Assembly: GCF_003020115.1 (NCBI RefSeq)
Contig: NZ_PYFX01000009.1
Location: forward strand, 147,471 to 211,470
From: Bradyrhizobium sp. MOS002
GTDB lineage: Bacteria > Pseudomonadota > Alphaproteobacteria > Rhizobiales > Xanthobacteraceae
DNA: 64,000 nucleotides
Direction: 5' to 3'
Position numbers and translations under genes: made by a program. The notes under the pieces were generated by a model. It was given only the letters and a program-made list of their open reading frames with translations. It made no database searches and had not been told where the DNA came from. This document shows positions 35,428-43,821 of this stretch, piece by piece; the first letter of the stretch is position 1; each line of letters begins with the position of its first letter.

Positions 35428-36561
35428 TCAGTATCGATACGGCTCGTGGTCGAACAGCGGAAACGCGCTGAACACGCTCGGCGCGTTGGTTGCGGTCGCC
35501 TGGTGCAGGCAGGATTTGTTGACCTCGGCGAACGAGGTCGCACCCAAGAGGCCGAGGCAGCGCAGCACCTCGTCCTCGAGCAGCTCCAGCATGCGCGCCA
35601 CGCCGGCTTCGCCGGCAGCCGCCAGCGCCCAGCATTGCAGCCGGCCGATACCGACGAGGTCGGCGCCCGCCGCGATCGCCTTGACGATGTCGGTGCCGCG
35701 ACAGACGCCGCCATCGACCATGATCTTTGCGCGACCGTTCACGGCATCGACGATTTCGGGCAGCACGTGCATGGCGCCGCGACCGTGATCGAGCTGACGG
35801 CCGCCGTGGTTGGAGACGTAGATCCATTCGACGCCATGATCGATCGCGATCAGCGCGTCCTCCGCCGTCGCGATGCCCTTGAGGATCAGCGGGATCTTGA
35901 ACTTGTCCTTGATCATCTTCACGGTCCGCCACTCCAGACCCTTCTGGTAATCGCCGCCGGTGGCGCGCAGGCGACTCTCGCGAACGTAGCGCTTGGCGAT
36001 GTCACGTTCGCGGCGGCTGTAATGAGCGGTATCGACGGTCAGGCAGAAGGCGGCATAGGCATTCTTCTCAGCCCGGCTGACGACGTCGGCGACGAAGGCG
36101 TCGTCGCCGCGCACATAGAGCTGGTAGAGACGCAGCGCGTCGGACGCAGCTTCGGCGGTCTTCTCGAGGCCGGGCTCGGACACTGAACTGAGCATGTGCG
36201 CCGCGCCGAAAGTGCCGCAGGCGCGTGCCACGCTCGCGGCGCCATCCGGATCGAAGATCTCGAGCGCGCCGACGGGGGCGAGCACCACCGGCAGGCGCAT
36301 CCTGCGGCCGAATTGCTCGACCGACCCGGTGACCTTGCGGACATCGCGCAGCACACGCGGGCGGAAGGCGATCTCGTCCAGCGCCATGCGGTTGCGACGC
36401 ATCGTGGTCTCGGTTTCGGCCGCGCCGACGATATAGTCCCAGGCATTCTGGTTGAGGTTGGAACGCGCTTTCCGGATGAATTCATGCAGATTCTGGAACG
36501 GCTCGGTGCTGGCGCCGAGCTCGACGTTCCTGTCCGGTTGGATGCGGGGTGCTTCGTTCAT
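35428..36561 (-). CDS. FMN-dependent alpha-hydroxy-acid dehydrogenase/oxidase
   Basis: 377 residues, TIM barrel. The active-site region SNHGGRQLDHG gives His252 and Arg255; Lys228 (LILKGI) binds FMN; APVGALEIFDPDG and the late MVDGGVCRGTDI, IGRLQCWAL loops are typical. Family members oxidise L-lactate, glycolate or mandelate; the exact acid cannot be assigned, and the replacement of the usual GGAGDE-type segment by GAAETE is a divergence. No membrane anchor is visible. Confidence 0.9.
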   Translation of the reverse strand: MNEAPRIQPDRNVELGASTEPFQNLHEFIRKARSNLNQNAWDYIVGAAETETTMRRNRMALDEIAFRPRVLRDVRKVTGSVEQFGRRMRLPVVLAPVGALEIFDPDGAASVARACGTFGAAHMLSSVSEPGLEKTAEAASDALRLYQLYVRGDDAFVADVVSRAEKNAYAAFCLTVDTAHYSRRERDIAKRYVRESRLRATGGDYQKGLEWRTVKMIKDKFKIPLILKGIATAEDALIAIDHGVEWIYVSNHGGRQLDHGRGAMHVLPEIVDAVNGRAKIMVDGGVCRGTDIVKAIAAGADLVGIGRLQCWALAAAGEAGVARMLELLEDEVLRCLGLLGATSFAEVNKSCLHQATATNAPSVFSAFPLFDHEPYRY

Positions 36562-36866
36562 TGTTATCCTCCCGAGAATTTGAAGCCTTACCTCATCGCC
36601 TAACCCGTCCGGGTCGCCAAAACCATCCTAAAATGGCATGGCTGCAAGGCGTGGGCCGGCCGGCCGTCCCCGCTGCGCACGAACCGGGTCCTGCAACGTT
36701 GCCAAAAGTTTAGGTCCCGACGAAGGGATTTTTACGGTGTACCCGCCGGCGTGGCATCCCGGCCTTGAAGAAACCAGAATGGTATTGTGAGAAGCAGGCT
36801 GGATCGCCATTTGCATGGCGGCTCCCCAGCCCCACCGAACCGCGAAGCAAAAAGGCCAGCCTATCC
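36562..36866. other. Divergent promoter region between hydroxyacid dehydrogenase and protease genes
   Basis: 305 nt. No gene, repeat or clear operator was recognised; a GGGCCGGCCGGCC stretch occurs near 36653-36665. It must hold promoters for both divergent genes. Confidence 0.5.
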
Positions 36867-38204
36867 ATGCGGAAAACCCTGCTGTTTCCAATGGGCGCGC
36901 TCACCGGAGCGTGTCTGACCCTTCTGGTAGCCAGTCCGCACGGCGGCGTGTGGGCGGCACGGGCGGCAGCGAGCGCGGACGACGCCTATTCCAAGCTCAA
37001 TTTGTTCGGCGAAGTGTTCGAGCGGGTGAAGGCGAGCTATGTCGAGAAGCCTGACAATGCCAAGCTGATTGAAGGCGCGATCACCGGCATGGTGACCTCG
37101 CTCGATCCGCACTCGCGCTACATGAACGACAAGGCCTGGACCGAGATGCAGGAGACCACCTCCGGCGAGTTCGGCGGGCTCGGCATCGAGGTCACGATGG
37201 AGGAGGGGCTGGTCAAGGTCGTCTCGCCGATCGACGACACGCCGGCGTCCAAGGCCGGCATCATGTCGGGCGACCTCATCAGCAAGATCGACGGCGATGC
37301 CGTGCAGGGCATGACCCTCGAGCAGGCCGTCAACAAGATGAAGGGGCCGGTCGAGACCCAGACCAAGCTCACGATCGTGCGCAAGGGGGCCGACGCCCCG
37401 CTCGACGTCGCGATCAAGCGCGAGATCATCCATGTGCGCCCCGTGCGCTTCCACGTCGAGAACGGCGATATCGGCTATATCCGCGTCACCTCGTTCAACG
37501 AGCAGACCACCGACGGCCTGAAGAAGGCGATCGCATCGATCTCGAAGGACGTTCCGCCGGAGAAGCTGGTCGGCTACGTGATGGACCTGCGCAACAATCC
37601 GGGCGGACTGCTCGACCAGGCCGTGTCGGTGTCGAGCGCGTTCCTGCAGCGTGGCGAAGTCGTCTCGACCCGCGGCCGCAACGCCGAGGAGACCCAGCGC
37701 TTCACCGCGCATGGCGGCGACCTCACCAAGGGCAAACCGCTGGTGGTTCTGGTCAACGGCGGCTCGGCTTCGGCCTCGGAGATCGTGGCCGGCGCATTGC
37801 ACGATCACAAGCGCGCGACCATCATCGGCACGCGCTCGTTCGGCAAGGGCTCGGTGCAGACCATCATCCCGCTCGGCGCCGGCAACGGCGCGCTGGCGCT
37901 GACCACGGCGCGCTACTACACGCCCTCGGGCCGCTCGATCCAGGCCCAGGGCATCGCGCCCGACATCGAGATCCTCCAAGACGTGCCGCCCGAGCTGAAG
38001 GGCCGGATGGACACCATGGCGGAGTCCCAGATGCGCGGCCATCTCCAGGCGGCCGATGGCACCGAGCAGACCGGATCGCAGTCCTATGTCCCGCCGGAGG
38101 CGAAAGACGACAAGGCCCTGCATACGGCCTACGACTTCCTGCACGGCCAAACCGCAAATGCGGTCGCCGCCAAGCCCGGGCCGAAGGCTGCGGTGCCGAA
38201 CTAG
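36867..38204 (+). CDS. S41-family C-terminal processing peptidase (CtpA type)
   Basis: 445 residues. Signal peptide/anchor MRKTLLFPMGALTGACLTLLVAS, then the Tsp N-terminal region, a PDZ domain (about 95-180, FGGLGIEVTMEEGLVKVVSP) and the S41 core with Ser in GGSASASEI and Lys in RSFGKGSVQT. Periplasmic serine protease that trims or degrades envelope proteins. An in-frame start at 36765 exists but lies before the signal peptide. The Lys/Ala/Pro-rich C-terminus is variable in the family. Confidence 0.93.
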   Translation: MRKTLLFPMGALTGACLTLLVASPHGGVWAARAAASADDAYSKLNLFGEVFERVKASYVEKPDNAKLIEGAITGMVTSLDPHSRYMNDKAWTEMQETTSGEFGGLGIEVTMEEGLVKVVSPIDDTPASKAGIMSGDLISKIDGDAVQGMTLEQAVNKMKGPVETQTKLTIVRKGADAPLDVAIKREIIHVRPVRFHVENGDIGYIRVTSFNEQTTDGLKKAIASISKDVPPEKLVGYVMDLRNNPGGLLDQAVSVSSAFLQRGEVVSTRGRNAEETQRFTAHGGDLTKGKPLVVLVNGGSASASEIVAGALHDHKRATIIGTRSFGKGSVQTIIPLGAGNGALALTTARYYTPSGRSIQAQGIAPDIEILQDVPPELKGRMDTMAESQMRGHLQAADGTEQTGSQSYVPPEAKDDKALHTAYDFLHGQTANAVAAKPGPKAAVPN

Positions 38205-38223
38205 CCTTGCGACTTCCAGACAT

Positions 38224-38253
38224 CGCCCGGGAGCGGATGACCGCTCCCGGGCG
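38224..38253 (+). terminator. Hairpin after the S41 peptidase gene
   Basis: CGCCCGGGAGCGG (38224-38236) and CCGCTCCCGGGCG (38241-38253) make a perfect 13-bp stem with an ATGA loop, 19 nt after the stop codon. AATTCGTTT follows rather than a full U-run. Likely terminator. Confidence 0.8.
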
Positions 38254-38340
38254 AATTCGTTTGGGGACGCGGTCTTACCTCGGGTTCATGGCCGCGAAGG
38301 TGGCCTCGTAGCAGCCATCGCTCGGCCCAGCGCGGGGCGC

Positions 38341-38362
38341 GAAGTCGCAGCGATGCGACTTC
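38341..38362 (-). terminator. Hairpin after the EamA gene
   Basis: GAAGTCGCA (38341-38349) and TGCGACTTC (38354-38362) form a perfect 9-bp stem, 11 nt past the EamA stop on the minus strand. No U-run follows in that direction, so it may stabilise the transcript end or act with Rho. Confidence 0.5.
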
Positions 38363-38373
38363 AAGGTTCAGCT

Positions 38374-39228
38374 TTACCGAGCGCTCGGTCTTAACTGTGT
38401 CATGGCGACGCCGGAGATCGCGAGCAGCCCGCCGATCATCAACTTTGAAGTCATGTGTTCGCCAAGGAACACGACGCTCGACATCAAGGCGAACACCGGA
38501 AGCAGCAAACCGAAGGGCGCGACGCGACCCATGGAGCAACGCCCGATCAGCCAGAACCACAGGCCAAACCCGACAATTCCTCCGATGAAAATCGTGTAGG
38601 CGAGTGCCAGCCAACCTCGTCCATCCGCCGTGACGAGGCTCGCGAGTTGTCCATGTTCAAGGAGCAGCGACATCCACATGACCTGCGGCACCGTGAGTAG
38701 CGAGGACCATCCCATCAACATCAAGGGATCAAAAGGGCCGTAGCGTTTCGTCAGGACATTGGACACCGCGAATGCGAAGGCTGCTCCGACCACGAGCAGC
38801 AGCGGAAGCGCGTTTGCGGACTGGCCGGGCTCCGCCGCCAACACGACCACGCCGACGAATGCAAGCACCACTCCAGCGGAAGTGGTGAGAGACGGCCTCT
38901 CCGCGAGCAGCGGCCACGCTAGCAGGACGGTGAAGGGCGTGGCGAGTTGATAGGCGACGGCCGACATGGTTCCCGAGCCGAGCCCAAGGCCGACATAGAA
39001 AAGGCCGAAGTTCAGCCCACCGAGGAAGATCGAAATAGCTGCGATGGGGCCGAACTGCTGACGCGCGGGCTTTTTGACGAACGGAACGAGCAGCAGCGCG
39101 ATGGCCAAAAAGCGCAGCGCGAGGAAGAAGAGGGGCGGAAACTCCGTAACCCCCACTTTGATGGCGACGAACTGGTAACCCCAGAGCAAGGGGACGGCCA
39201 CCGCACAGACGATCTGGATGGCAGACAT
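38374..39228 (-). CDS. EamA/DMT-family transporter
   Basis: 284 residues with ten predicted membrane helices in two EamA repeats (about 5-130 and 140-275), ending LLAISGVAMTQLRPSAR. Start ATG 39228 (MSAIQIVCAVAVPLLWG) with AGGAAG upstream. Such carriers export amino acids, nucleobases or drugs; substrate unknown. Its promoter carries the same operator as the TetR gene just upstream, so it is very likely the repressor's target. Confidence 0.92.
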   Translation of the reverse strand: MSAIQIVCAVAVPLLWGYQFVAIKVGVTEFPPLFFLALRFLAIALLLVPFVKKPARQQFGPIAAISIFLGGLNFGLFYVGLGLGSGTMSAVAYQLATPFTVLLAWPLLAERPSLTTSAGVVLAFVGVVVLAAEPGQSANALPLLLVVGAAFAFAVSNVLTKRYGPFDPLMLMGWSSLLTVPQVMWMSLLLEHGQLASLVTADGRGWLALAYTIFIGGIVGFGLWFWLIGRCSMGRVAPFGLLLPVFALMSSVVFLGEHMTSKLMIGGLLAISGVAMTQLRPSAR

Positions 39229-39243
39229 GGCATTCTTCCTTTC

Positions 39244-39264
39244 AAGACCGTTCGGTCCATATAT
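39244..39264. promoter_or_regulatory. TetR operator before the EamA gene
   Basis: The reverse complement of this stretch reads ATATAT, G, then GACCGAACGGTCTT. It matches the element at 39931-39951 at 19 of 21 positions. The core AGACCGTTCGGTC is a near-perfect palindrome, 16-36 nt upstream of the EamA start codon, where bound repressor would block transcription. Confidence 0.8.
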
Positions 39265-39310
39265 TGGCGTGCCAACGCGGGAAGCGGCCGAACCTGATGA
39301 AACGGGTTGT

Positions 39311-39925
39311 CTACCTGATGAAGCGGTCGAGGAGAGCGTCAACGGTGGCTTGCGACGTGATCCGCGCCGGTGCCGTTTTGCCGACGACGCGCAGCCCCTC
39401 GACGAAACAGACGAGAATTTTCGCGGCAGTTGTAGGCTCGACGGCATCGGCCAGCTTGCCCGCCGCCTTCGCACGGGACAGCGCATCGGCCACCCTGGCC
39501 TCCATGGCTTTGAAAAAGCTCGCGATGCGGCGATCAACTTCAGCGTCACGGCCAGCCAGCTCCATGGCTGTGGCCACCAGCAGGCATCCGCGCCGGCCAT
39601 TGGCGCCGCTCGTTCGGTCAACGTAACCGGCAAGATAGGCCCGCAAGCCGTCGACCGGCTCTCGGCGGGGGCCGAGTTCGACATCCATCCGTGTCAGGGC
39701 ATCGGCGACGTAGCGATCAAGCGCACGCAAGAACAGCGAGTGCTTGTCTCCGAATGCGGCATAAAGGCTGCCACGCGAGAGCTTCGTCGCCTGAAGAAGG
39801 TCGGGTAGCGCCGTGGCGTGATAACCGCGCGACCAGAATACGCCCATCGCCCGCTCGACTGCAGCTTCCGCGTCGAAACTTCGGGGACGGCCACGAGGCA
39901 ACTGCACAGGGGTTTGGCGGCGCAT
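39311..39925 (-). CDS. TetR-family transcriptional repressor
   Basis: 204 residues. The N-terminal helix-turn-helix reads FDAEAAVERAMGVFWSRGY, then LLQATKLSRGSLYAAFGDKHSLF; the rest is an all-helical ligand-binding domain of the YxaF/AcrR kind (C-terminal FVEGLRVVGK). Encoded on the same strand upstream of the EamA gene (82 nt gap). Matching operators before both genes show autoregulation and control of the exporter; the inducer is probably the exported compound. Confidence 0.93.
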   Translation of the reverse strand: MRRQTPVQLPRGRPRSFDAEAAVERAMGVFWSRGYHATALPDLLQATKLSRGSLYAAFGDKHSLFLRALDRYVADALTRMDVELGPRREPVDGLRAYLAGYVDRTSGANGRRGCLLVATAMELAGRDAEVDRRIASFFKAMEARVADALSRAKAAGKLADAVEPTTAAKILVCFVEGLRVVGKTAPARITSQATVDALLDRFIR

Positions 39926-39930
39926 CGCCG

Positions 39931-39951
39931 ATATATAGACCGAATGGTCTT
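39931..39951. promoter_or_regulatory. TetR operator before its own gene
   Basis: ATATAT, A, then GACCGAATGGTCTT, centred on the palindrome AGACC-GAAT-GGTCT, 6-26 nt upstream of the tetR start. It is the partner of the operator at 39244-39264. Confidence 0.8.
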
Positions 39952-40046
39952 CAATTCCTAGGGGCCCGCCACCGCCGTTTGGCTGTCCGGCCGATGTGTC
40001 CGCCTGGCCTCTCGAGCCGACAATTGCGCCTGTGTGAGTCCAGGCT

Positions 40047-42767
40047 CTAGCCCGCCTCGCGGCGGCGGCCTTCGTTGCCGCCGCGCTGGGCGAGACGACT
40101 GCGATGAACTGCGAACAGCTCCAGCACCTTGTCGGCGGGTTTTGCGGCGCTGAACAGATAGCCCTGCATCTCGGAGCAGCCGAGTGCGCGCAGCAGACGC
40201 TGCTGCTCCTCGGTCTCGACGCCCTCGGCCGTGGTGGTCATGCGGCGGGCGGCGGCGAGATTGACGACCGCCTGCACGATGCTGGCGGAGCCGTCGGGGC
40301 CGGCGATGTCGCTGACGAAGCAGCGATCGATCTTGATCTTGTCAAACGGGAAGCGGTGCAGATAGCTCAGCGAGGAGTAGCCGGTGCCGAAATCGTCGAG
40401 CGCGATGCGGACGCCGATGGCGCGGAGTTGATGCAGGATCGCAAGCGCGGTGTCGTCGTCGCGGATCAGCACCGCCTCGGTGATTTCGAGCTCGAGCCGG
40501 CTCGCCGGCAGATTGGAGGCGGCAAGCGCCGCCATGATCTTCAGCGCCAGCGTGCCGCTCTTGAACTGCACCGGCGAGACGTTGACGGCGAGGCGGATGT
40601 CGTCGGGCCAGTTCGCCGCGTCCCGGCACGCGGTCGCCAGCACCCATTCGCCGATCTCGTTGATCAGGCCGGTGTCCTCGGCGATCGGGATGAATTCGGC
40701 CGGCGAGACCATGCCGCGCTCGGGATGGCGCCAGCGCACCAGCGCCTCGCAACCGGTGATGCGGTCGTCCTTCAGGCTGAGGCAGGGCTGGTAATACACC
40801 TCGAGCCCGCCTTGGGCGATGGCTTGGCGCAGGTCGATCTCGAGCTGCCGCCGCTCGTGGATCTTGGCGTCCATCTCCGGCTCGAAATAGCGATAGGTGC
40901 GGCGCCCTGCGGCTTTGGCGGCGTACATCGCCATATCCGCGTTCTTCAGGATCTGGTCCAGCGCCGTTCCATGTTCCGACGCCAGCGCGATGCCGATGCT
41001 GGCGTCGGTGGCAAGATGATGGCCCATGCAGTCGAACGGCGCGCGGATGGCCTCGAACACCCGCGCGACGAGCTCGTTGACCTGGTCCAGCGATGTCACC
41101 GCGCTCTGGACGATTGCAAATTCGTCGCCGCCGAGCCGCGCCACGAAGTCGGCCGGACCCGCGCACCGCTGGAGGCTCTGCGCAATTGACTTCAGGAGCT
41201 CGTCACCGACGAGATGCCCGAGCGCGTCGTTGACGCCCTTGAACTCGTCGATGTCGATGTAGTGCACAGCGAGTAGTTCGCCTCCGGCGACGAGATCGAG
41301 TTCCTGACGCAGATGCTCGTGGAACATGGTGCGGTTGGGCAGGTCGGTCAGCGCGTCGTAATGAGCGAGATGGGTGATGCGCTCCTCGATACGCCGGCGC
41401 TCCGTGATGTCCTCATGCGTCGCCACCCAGCCGCCGTCGGTGAGCGGTTCGTTGACGATCTGGATCGAACGGCCGTCGGAGGTGTCGACCACCATGGAAT
41501 TGCGCAGATGGATGTCGCGCAGGACCCGTGCGACATACTGGTCCACATCGCCCGTGAACGAGCCGGTGGCTCGGCGATGCGCAATGATGTCGTGGAAGCT
41601 GCAGCCGGGTCTCACGATTTCGGCCGACAGCCCGTACATCTCGATGTAGCGCTGATTGCAGATCACGAGCTGCTGCGAGGCGTCGAACAGCAGCAGACCC
41701 TGGGTCATGTTGTTGACGGCGCGGTCGAGACGCTGCATTTCCAGCGTCAGCCGTTCCCGCGAAAGACGATGCTGCTCCAGGAGCTTGCGTACGATCGCGA
41801 TCAGCACGCCCGCGATGGCGAGCGCGGAAGAGGCGGCGACCGAGATCAGGATGCCGATTTGCTCGCGCCAGTCCGTCAGGGCCGTCGCGCGCGTCGTGGT
41901 GGCCATCATCAGGATCGGGAAGTGAGGCAGGGCGTGTGAGGAAATCAGCCGGTCCTCGCCGTCGACCGGGCTCATGAAGCGGCCGGCAAAATGGTCGAGC
42001 CCGAAAACCCTTTGATGCGCGAACGGACCGTTCTTGAAATTCCGTCCCATCAATTCGTTGGAATGGGGATAGCGGGCGAGCATCGTGCCGTCCCGGTGCA
42101 GCATCGAGATCGTCGTGCTTTCGCCGAGCACGGCGGACTCGAAGAATTTTTCGAAATTTGCCGGCTCGATGCCGCGTCCGACCACACCCATGAACTCGCC
42201 GTTCGGTCCGACGATCTTGCGCACGATCAGGATGGTCCAGGCGCCGGAGATGCGACTGTAGAGTGGCTCGATCAGGACATCGGGAGCGTCGGGATCGTGC
42301 CGGAAAGTCTGGAAATAGGCGCGATCGGCAACGTTCACGTTCGGGGCCGGCCATGCCGCCGACGAATTGATCAAATTGCCCTCGGCATCGATGATATTGA
42401 CGCCGCCTATGTAGGGCAGTGCCTCGATCTTCGAACGCAGCATCCGGTGGAGGTCCTGGCCGGCGAGGCGCTTGCGATAGTCTGCCGCATTGGTGATGCC
42501 GCTCGCGCGGACGTAGTCGACGAAATCCTTCTGGATGACCGCGAAATCCTGTAATTGCTGGTCGAAATGATGGGCCAGCATCAGCACGGTGTTTTCCAGC
42601 TCGCGGCCGGCGTTGCGCAGCGCACGTTCGCGAAAATTCTCCGCCATCAGCGTCGCGCCGACGGCGATCGCAGCGATCAGCAGCGTGCCGCCCACCACCA
42701 GCCAGCGGATAGGTCCGCTGCGCACGAAGGCCTGGTCAAAAAGGCGGCTGCCGAATCTCGTCATCAT
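40047..42767 (-). CDS. Membrane GGDEF-EAL protein with PAS domain
   Basis: 906 residues. First membrane helix about 22-41, a periplasmic sensor of dCACHE type (about 45-300), second helix about 305-326, a PAS-7-like domain (about 350-455, MTQGLLLFDASQQLVICN), then GGDEF (motif GGDEF at 546-550 intact) and EAL (motif EAL at 674-676, with NVSPVQF and DDFGTGYSSL). Both cyclase and phosphodiesterase motifs look complete, so it can make or degrade cyclic di-GMP depending on signal. Start ATG 42767 or 42764. Next to a pilin gene, which is a plausible output. Confidence 0.94.
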   Translation of the reverse strand: MMTRFGSRLFDQAFVRSGPIRWLVVGGTLLIAAIAVGATLMAENFRERALRNAGRELENTVLMLAHHFDQQLQDFAVIQKDFVDYVRASGITNAADYRKRLAGQDLHRMLRSKIEALPYIGGVNIIDAEGNLINSSAAWPAPNVNVADRAYFQTFRHDPDAPDVLIEPLYSRISGAWTILIVRKIVGPNGEFMGVVGRGIEPANFEKFFESAVLGESTTISMLHRDGTMLARYPHSNELMGRNFKNGPFAHQRVFGLDHFAGRFMSPVDGEDRLISSHALPHFPILMMATTTRATALTDWREQIGILISVAASSALAIAGVLIAIVRKLLEQHRLSRERLTLEMQRLDRAVNNMTQGLLLFDASQQLVICNQRYIEMYGLSAEIVRPGCSFHDIIAHRRATGSFTGDVDQYVARVLRDIHLRNSMVVDTSDGRSIQIVNEPLTDGGWVATHEDITERRRIEERITHLAHYDALTDLPNRTMFHEHLRQELDLVAGGELLAVHYIDIDEFKGVNDALGHLVGDELLKSIAQSLQRCAGPADFVARLGGDEFAIVQSAVTSLDQVNELVARVFEAIRAPFDCMGHHLATDASIGIALASEHGTALDQILKNADMAMYAAKAAGRRTYRYFEPEMDAKIHERRQLEIDLRQAIAQGGLEVYYQPCLSLKDDRITGCEALVRWRHPERGMVSPAEFIPIAEDTGLINEIGEWVLATACRDAANWPDDIRLAVNVSPVQFKSGTLALKIMAALAASNLPASRLELEITEAVLIRDDDTALAILHQLRAIGVRIALDDFGTGYSSLSYLHRFPFDKIKIDRCFVSDIAGPDGSASIVQAVVNLAAARRMTTTAEGVETEEQQRLLRALGCSEMQGYLFSAAKPADKVLELFAVHRSRLAQRGGNEGRRREAG

Positions 42768-42991
42768 GATCGATCGTTGTCGTGCGCACGCCAGGGTCAA
42801 TTCGTGGCCCCGTAAACATCCGTTGGTTTAGGGGAACGGAGTGGAGGCGAAGTTAGCAAGCTGGGTTAATGCGCCGTGAACAGACACTCGCAAAAGCAAT
42901 CAATATGCGGGACGCGAGATGTGCAGGAATTGCCGGAAGCTTCCGCGCGCCCTGACAATTTCTGCCGACCATCGCGATGATCAATCGAAGC

Positions 42992-42999
42992 TTAACCAT
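42992..42999 (+). promoter_or_regulatory. CtrA-like half-site
   Basis: TTAACCAT is the known CtrA half-site sequence in alphaproteobacteria. It lies about 105 nt upstream of the flp start and 31 nt before the sigma-54 elements. Eight bases occur by chance now and then, so support is modest. Confidence 0.35.
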
Positions 43000-43029
43000 C
43001 TAAGATGCTGGCGATCCTTAAGGTCCGCA

Positions 43030-43046
43030 TTGGCACACGAATTGCG
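43030..43046 (+). promoter_or_regulatory. Sigma-54 (-24/-12) promoter of flp
   Basis: TTGGCACACGAATTGCG matches TTGGCAC-N5-TTGC with GG and GC exactly 12 nt apart, as required by RpoN. Counting from the -12 element, transcription would begin near 43057, leaving a leader of about 41 nt before the flp ATG. Confidence 0.6.
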
Positions 43047-43097
43047 AACGTCTTCCCAACGACGAACGTCGTCGCAACGACGCAGAGGGCTACGATC

Positions 43098-43262
43098 ATG
43101 AAGAATGCTGTGAACAAATTTCTCGCCGACGAAACCGGCGCAACCGCGATCGAGTACGGCCTGATCGCCGCCGGCATCGCGCTTGCGATCATTGCCGTGG
43201 TGAACGGCCTGGGCAGCAAGCTCAATTCAAAATTCGGGTCGATCAGCGCGTCGCTGAAGTAG
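43098..43262 (+). CDS. Flp-family type IVb pilin
   Basis: 54 residues: MKNAVNKFLADETG, cleavage context ending GATAIEYGL, then the hydrophobic helix IAAGIALAIIAVVNGLG. Typical Flp size; processed by a TadV-type prepilin peptidase and assembled by the Tad secretion system, none of which is in this window. In-frame upstream codons from 43005 are not pilin-like. Convergent with moaC, with only 9 nt between stops. It is an orphan pilin here. Confidence 0.92.
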   Translation: MKNAVNKFLADETGATAIEYGLIAAGIALAIIAVVNGLGSKLNSKFGSISASLK

Positions 43263-43271
43263 CAGCGGCAA

Positions 43272-43820
43272 TCAGACGCGGTAATGGCCGGATTTGCCGC
43301 CGAGCTTCTCGACCAGGTGGATGCCTTCGATGCGCACGCCGCGCTCCACGGCCTTGATCATGTCGTAGATGGTGAGGCAGGCGACCGAGACGGCGGTGAG
43401 CGCTTCCATCTCGACGCCGGTCGGGCCCGTGACCTTCACGCTGGCGCGGACAAGGCAGCCCGGCAGCGATGCGTCAGGCTCGATCTCGACCGTCACCTTC
43501 GACAGCGCGAGCGGATGGCAGAGCGGGATCAGCTCCGCGGTGCGCTTGGCGGCCATGATGCCGGCGATGCGGGCGGTGCCGAGCACGTCGCCCTTCTTGG
43601 CGTTGCCGGACACGATCAGGTCAAGCGTCGCCCTGGTCATGACGACGCGTCCTTCCGCGACCGCGAGCCGCTCGCTCGCGGGCTTGTCCGACACGTCAAC
43701 CATCCGCGCCTCCCCGGAGGCGCCGATATGGGTGAGGGCAGGGCCGGTCTTGGACTTGGCCTTGGTCTTAGACTTGGACTCGGACTTGGCTGGTTTCGTC
43801 GCGCTCGGCTTGCTGGCCAT
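43272..43820 (-). CDS. moaC: Cyclic pyranopterin monophosphate synthase MoaC
   Basis: Second step of molybdopterin synthesis. The core has MVDVSDKPASERLAVAEG, MAAKRTAELIPLCHPL and the late MEALTAVSVACLTIYDM, all typical. 182 residues, because residues 1-27 are a Ser/Lys/Ala-rich low-complexity extension before ALTHIG. Lies 1 nt after trpC in the ppiD-trpD-trpC-moaC operon. Confidence 0.95.
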   Translation of the reverse strand: MASKPSATKPAKSESKSKTKAKSKTGPALTHIGASGEARMVDVSDKPASERLAVAEGRVVMTRATLDLIVSGNAKKGDVLGTARIAGIMAAKRTAELIPLCHPLALSKVTVEIEPDASLPGCLVRASVKVTGPTGVEMEALTAVSVACLTIYDMIKAVERGVRIEGIHLVEKLGGKSGHYRV

Positions 43821-43821
43821 G

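Larger units (their letters stand above)
42768..43097. other. Divergent region between GGDEF-EAL gene and flp
   Basis: 330 nt. It holds a CtrA-like half-site TTAACCAT (42992-42999), a sigma-54 type promoter (43030-43046) and a small ACGACG-AA-CGTCGT hairpin near 43060-43073. No gene was recognised in the first 220 nt. Confidence 0.6.
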
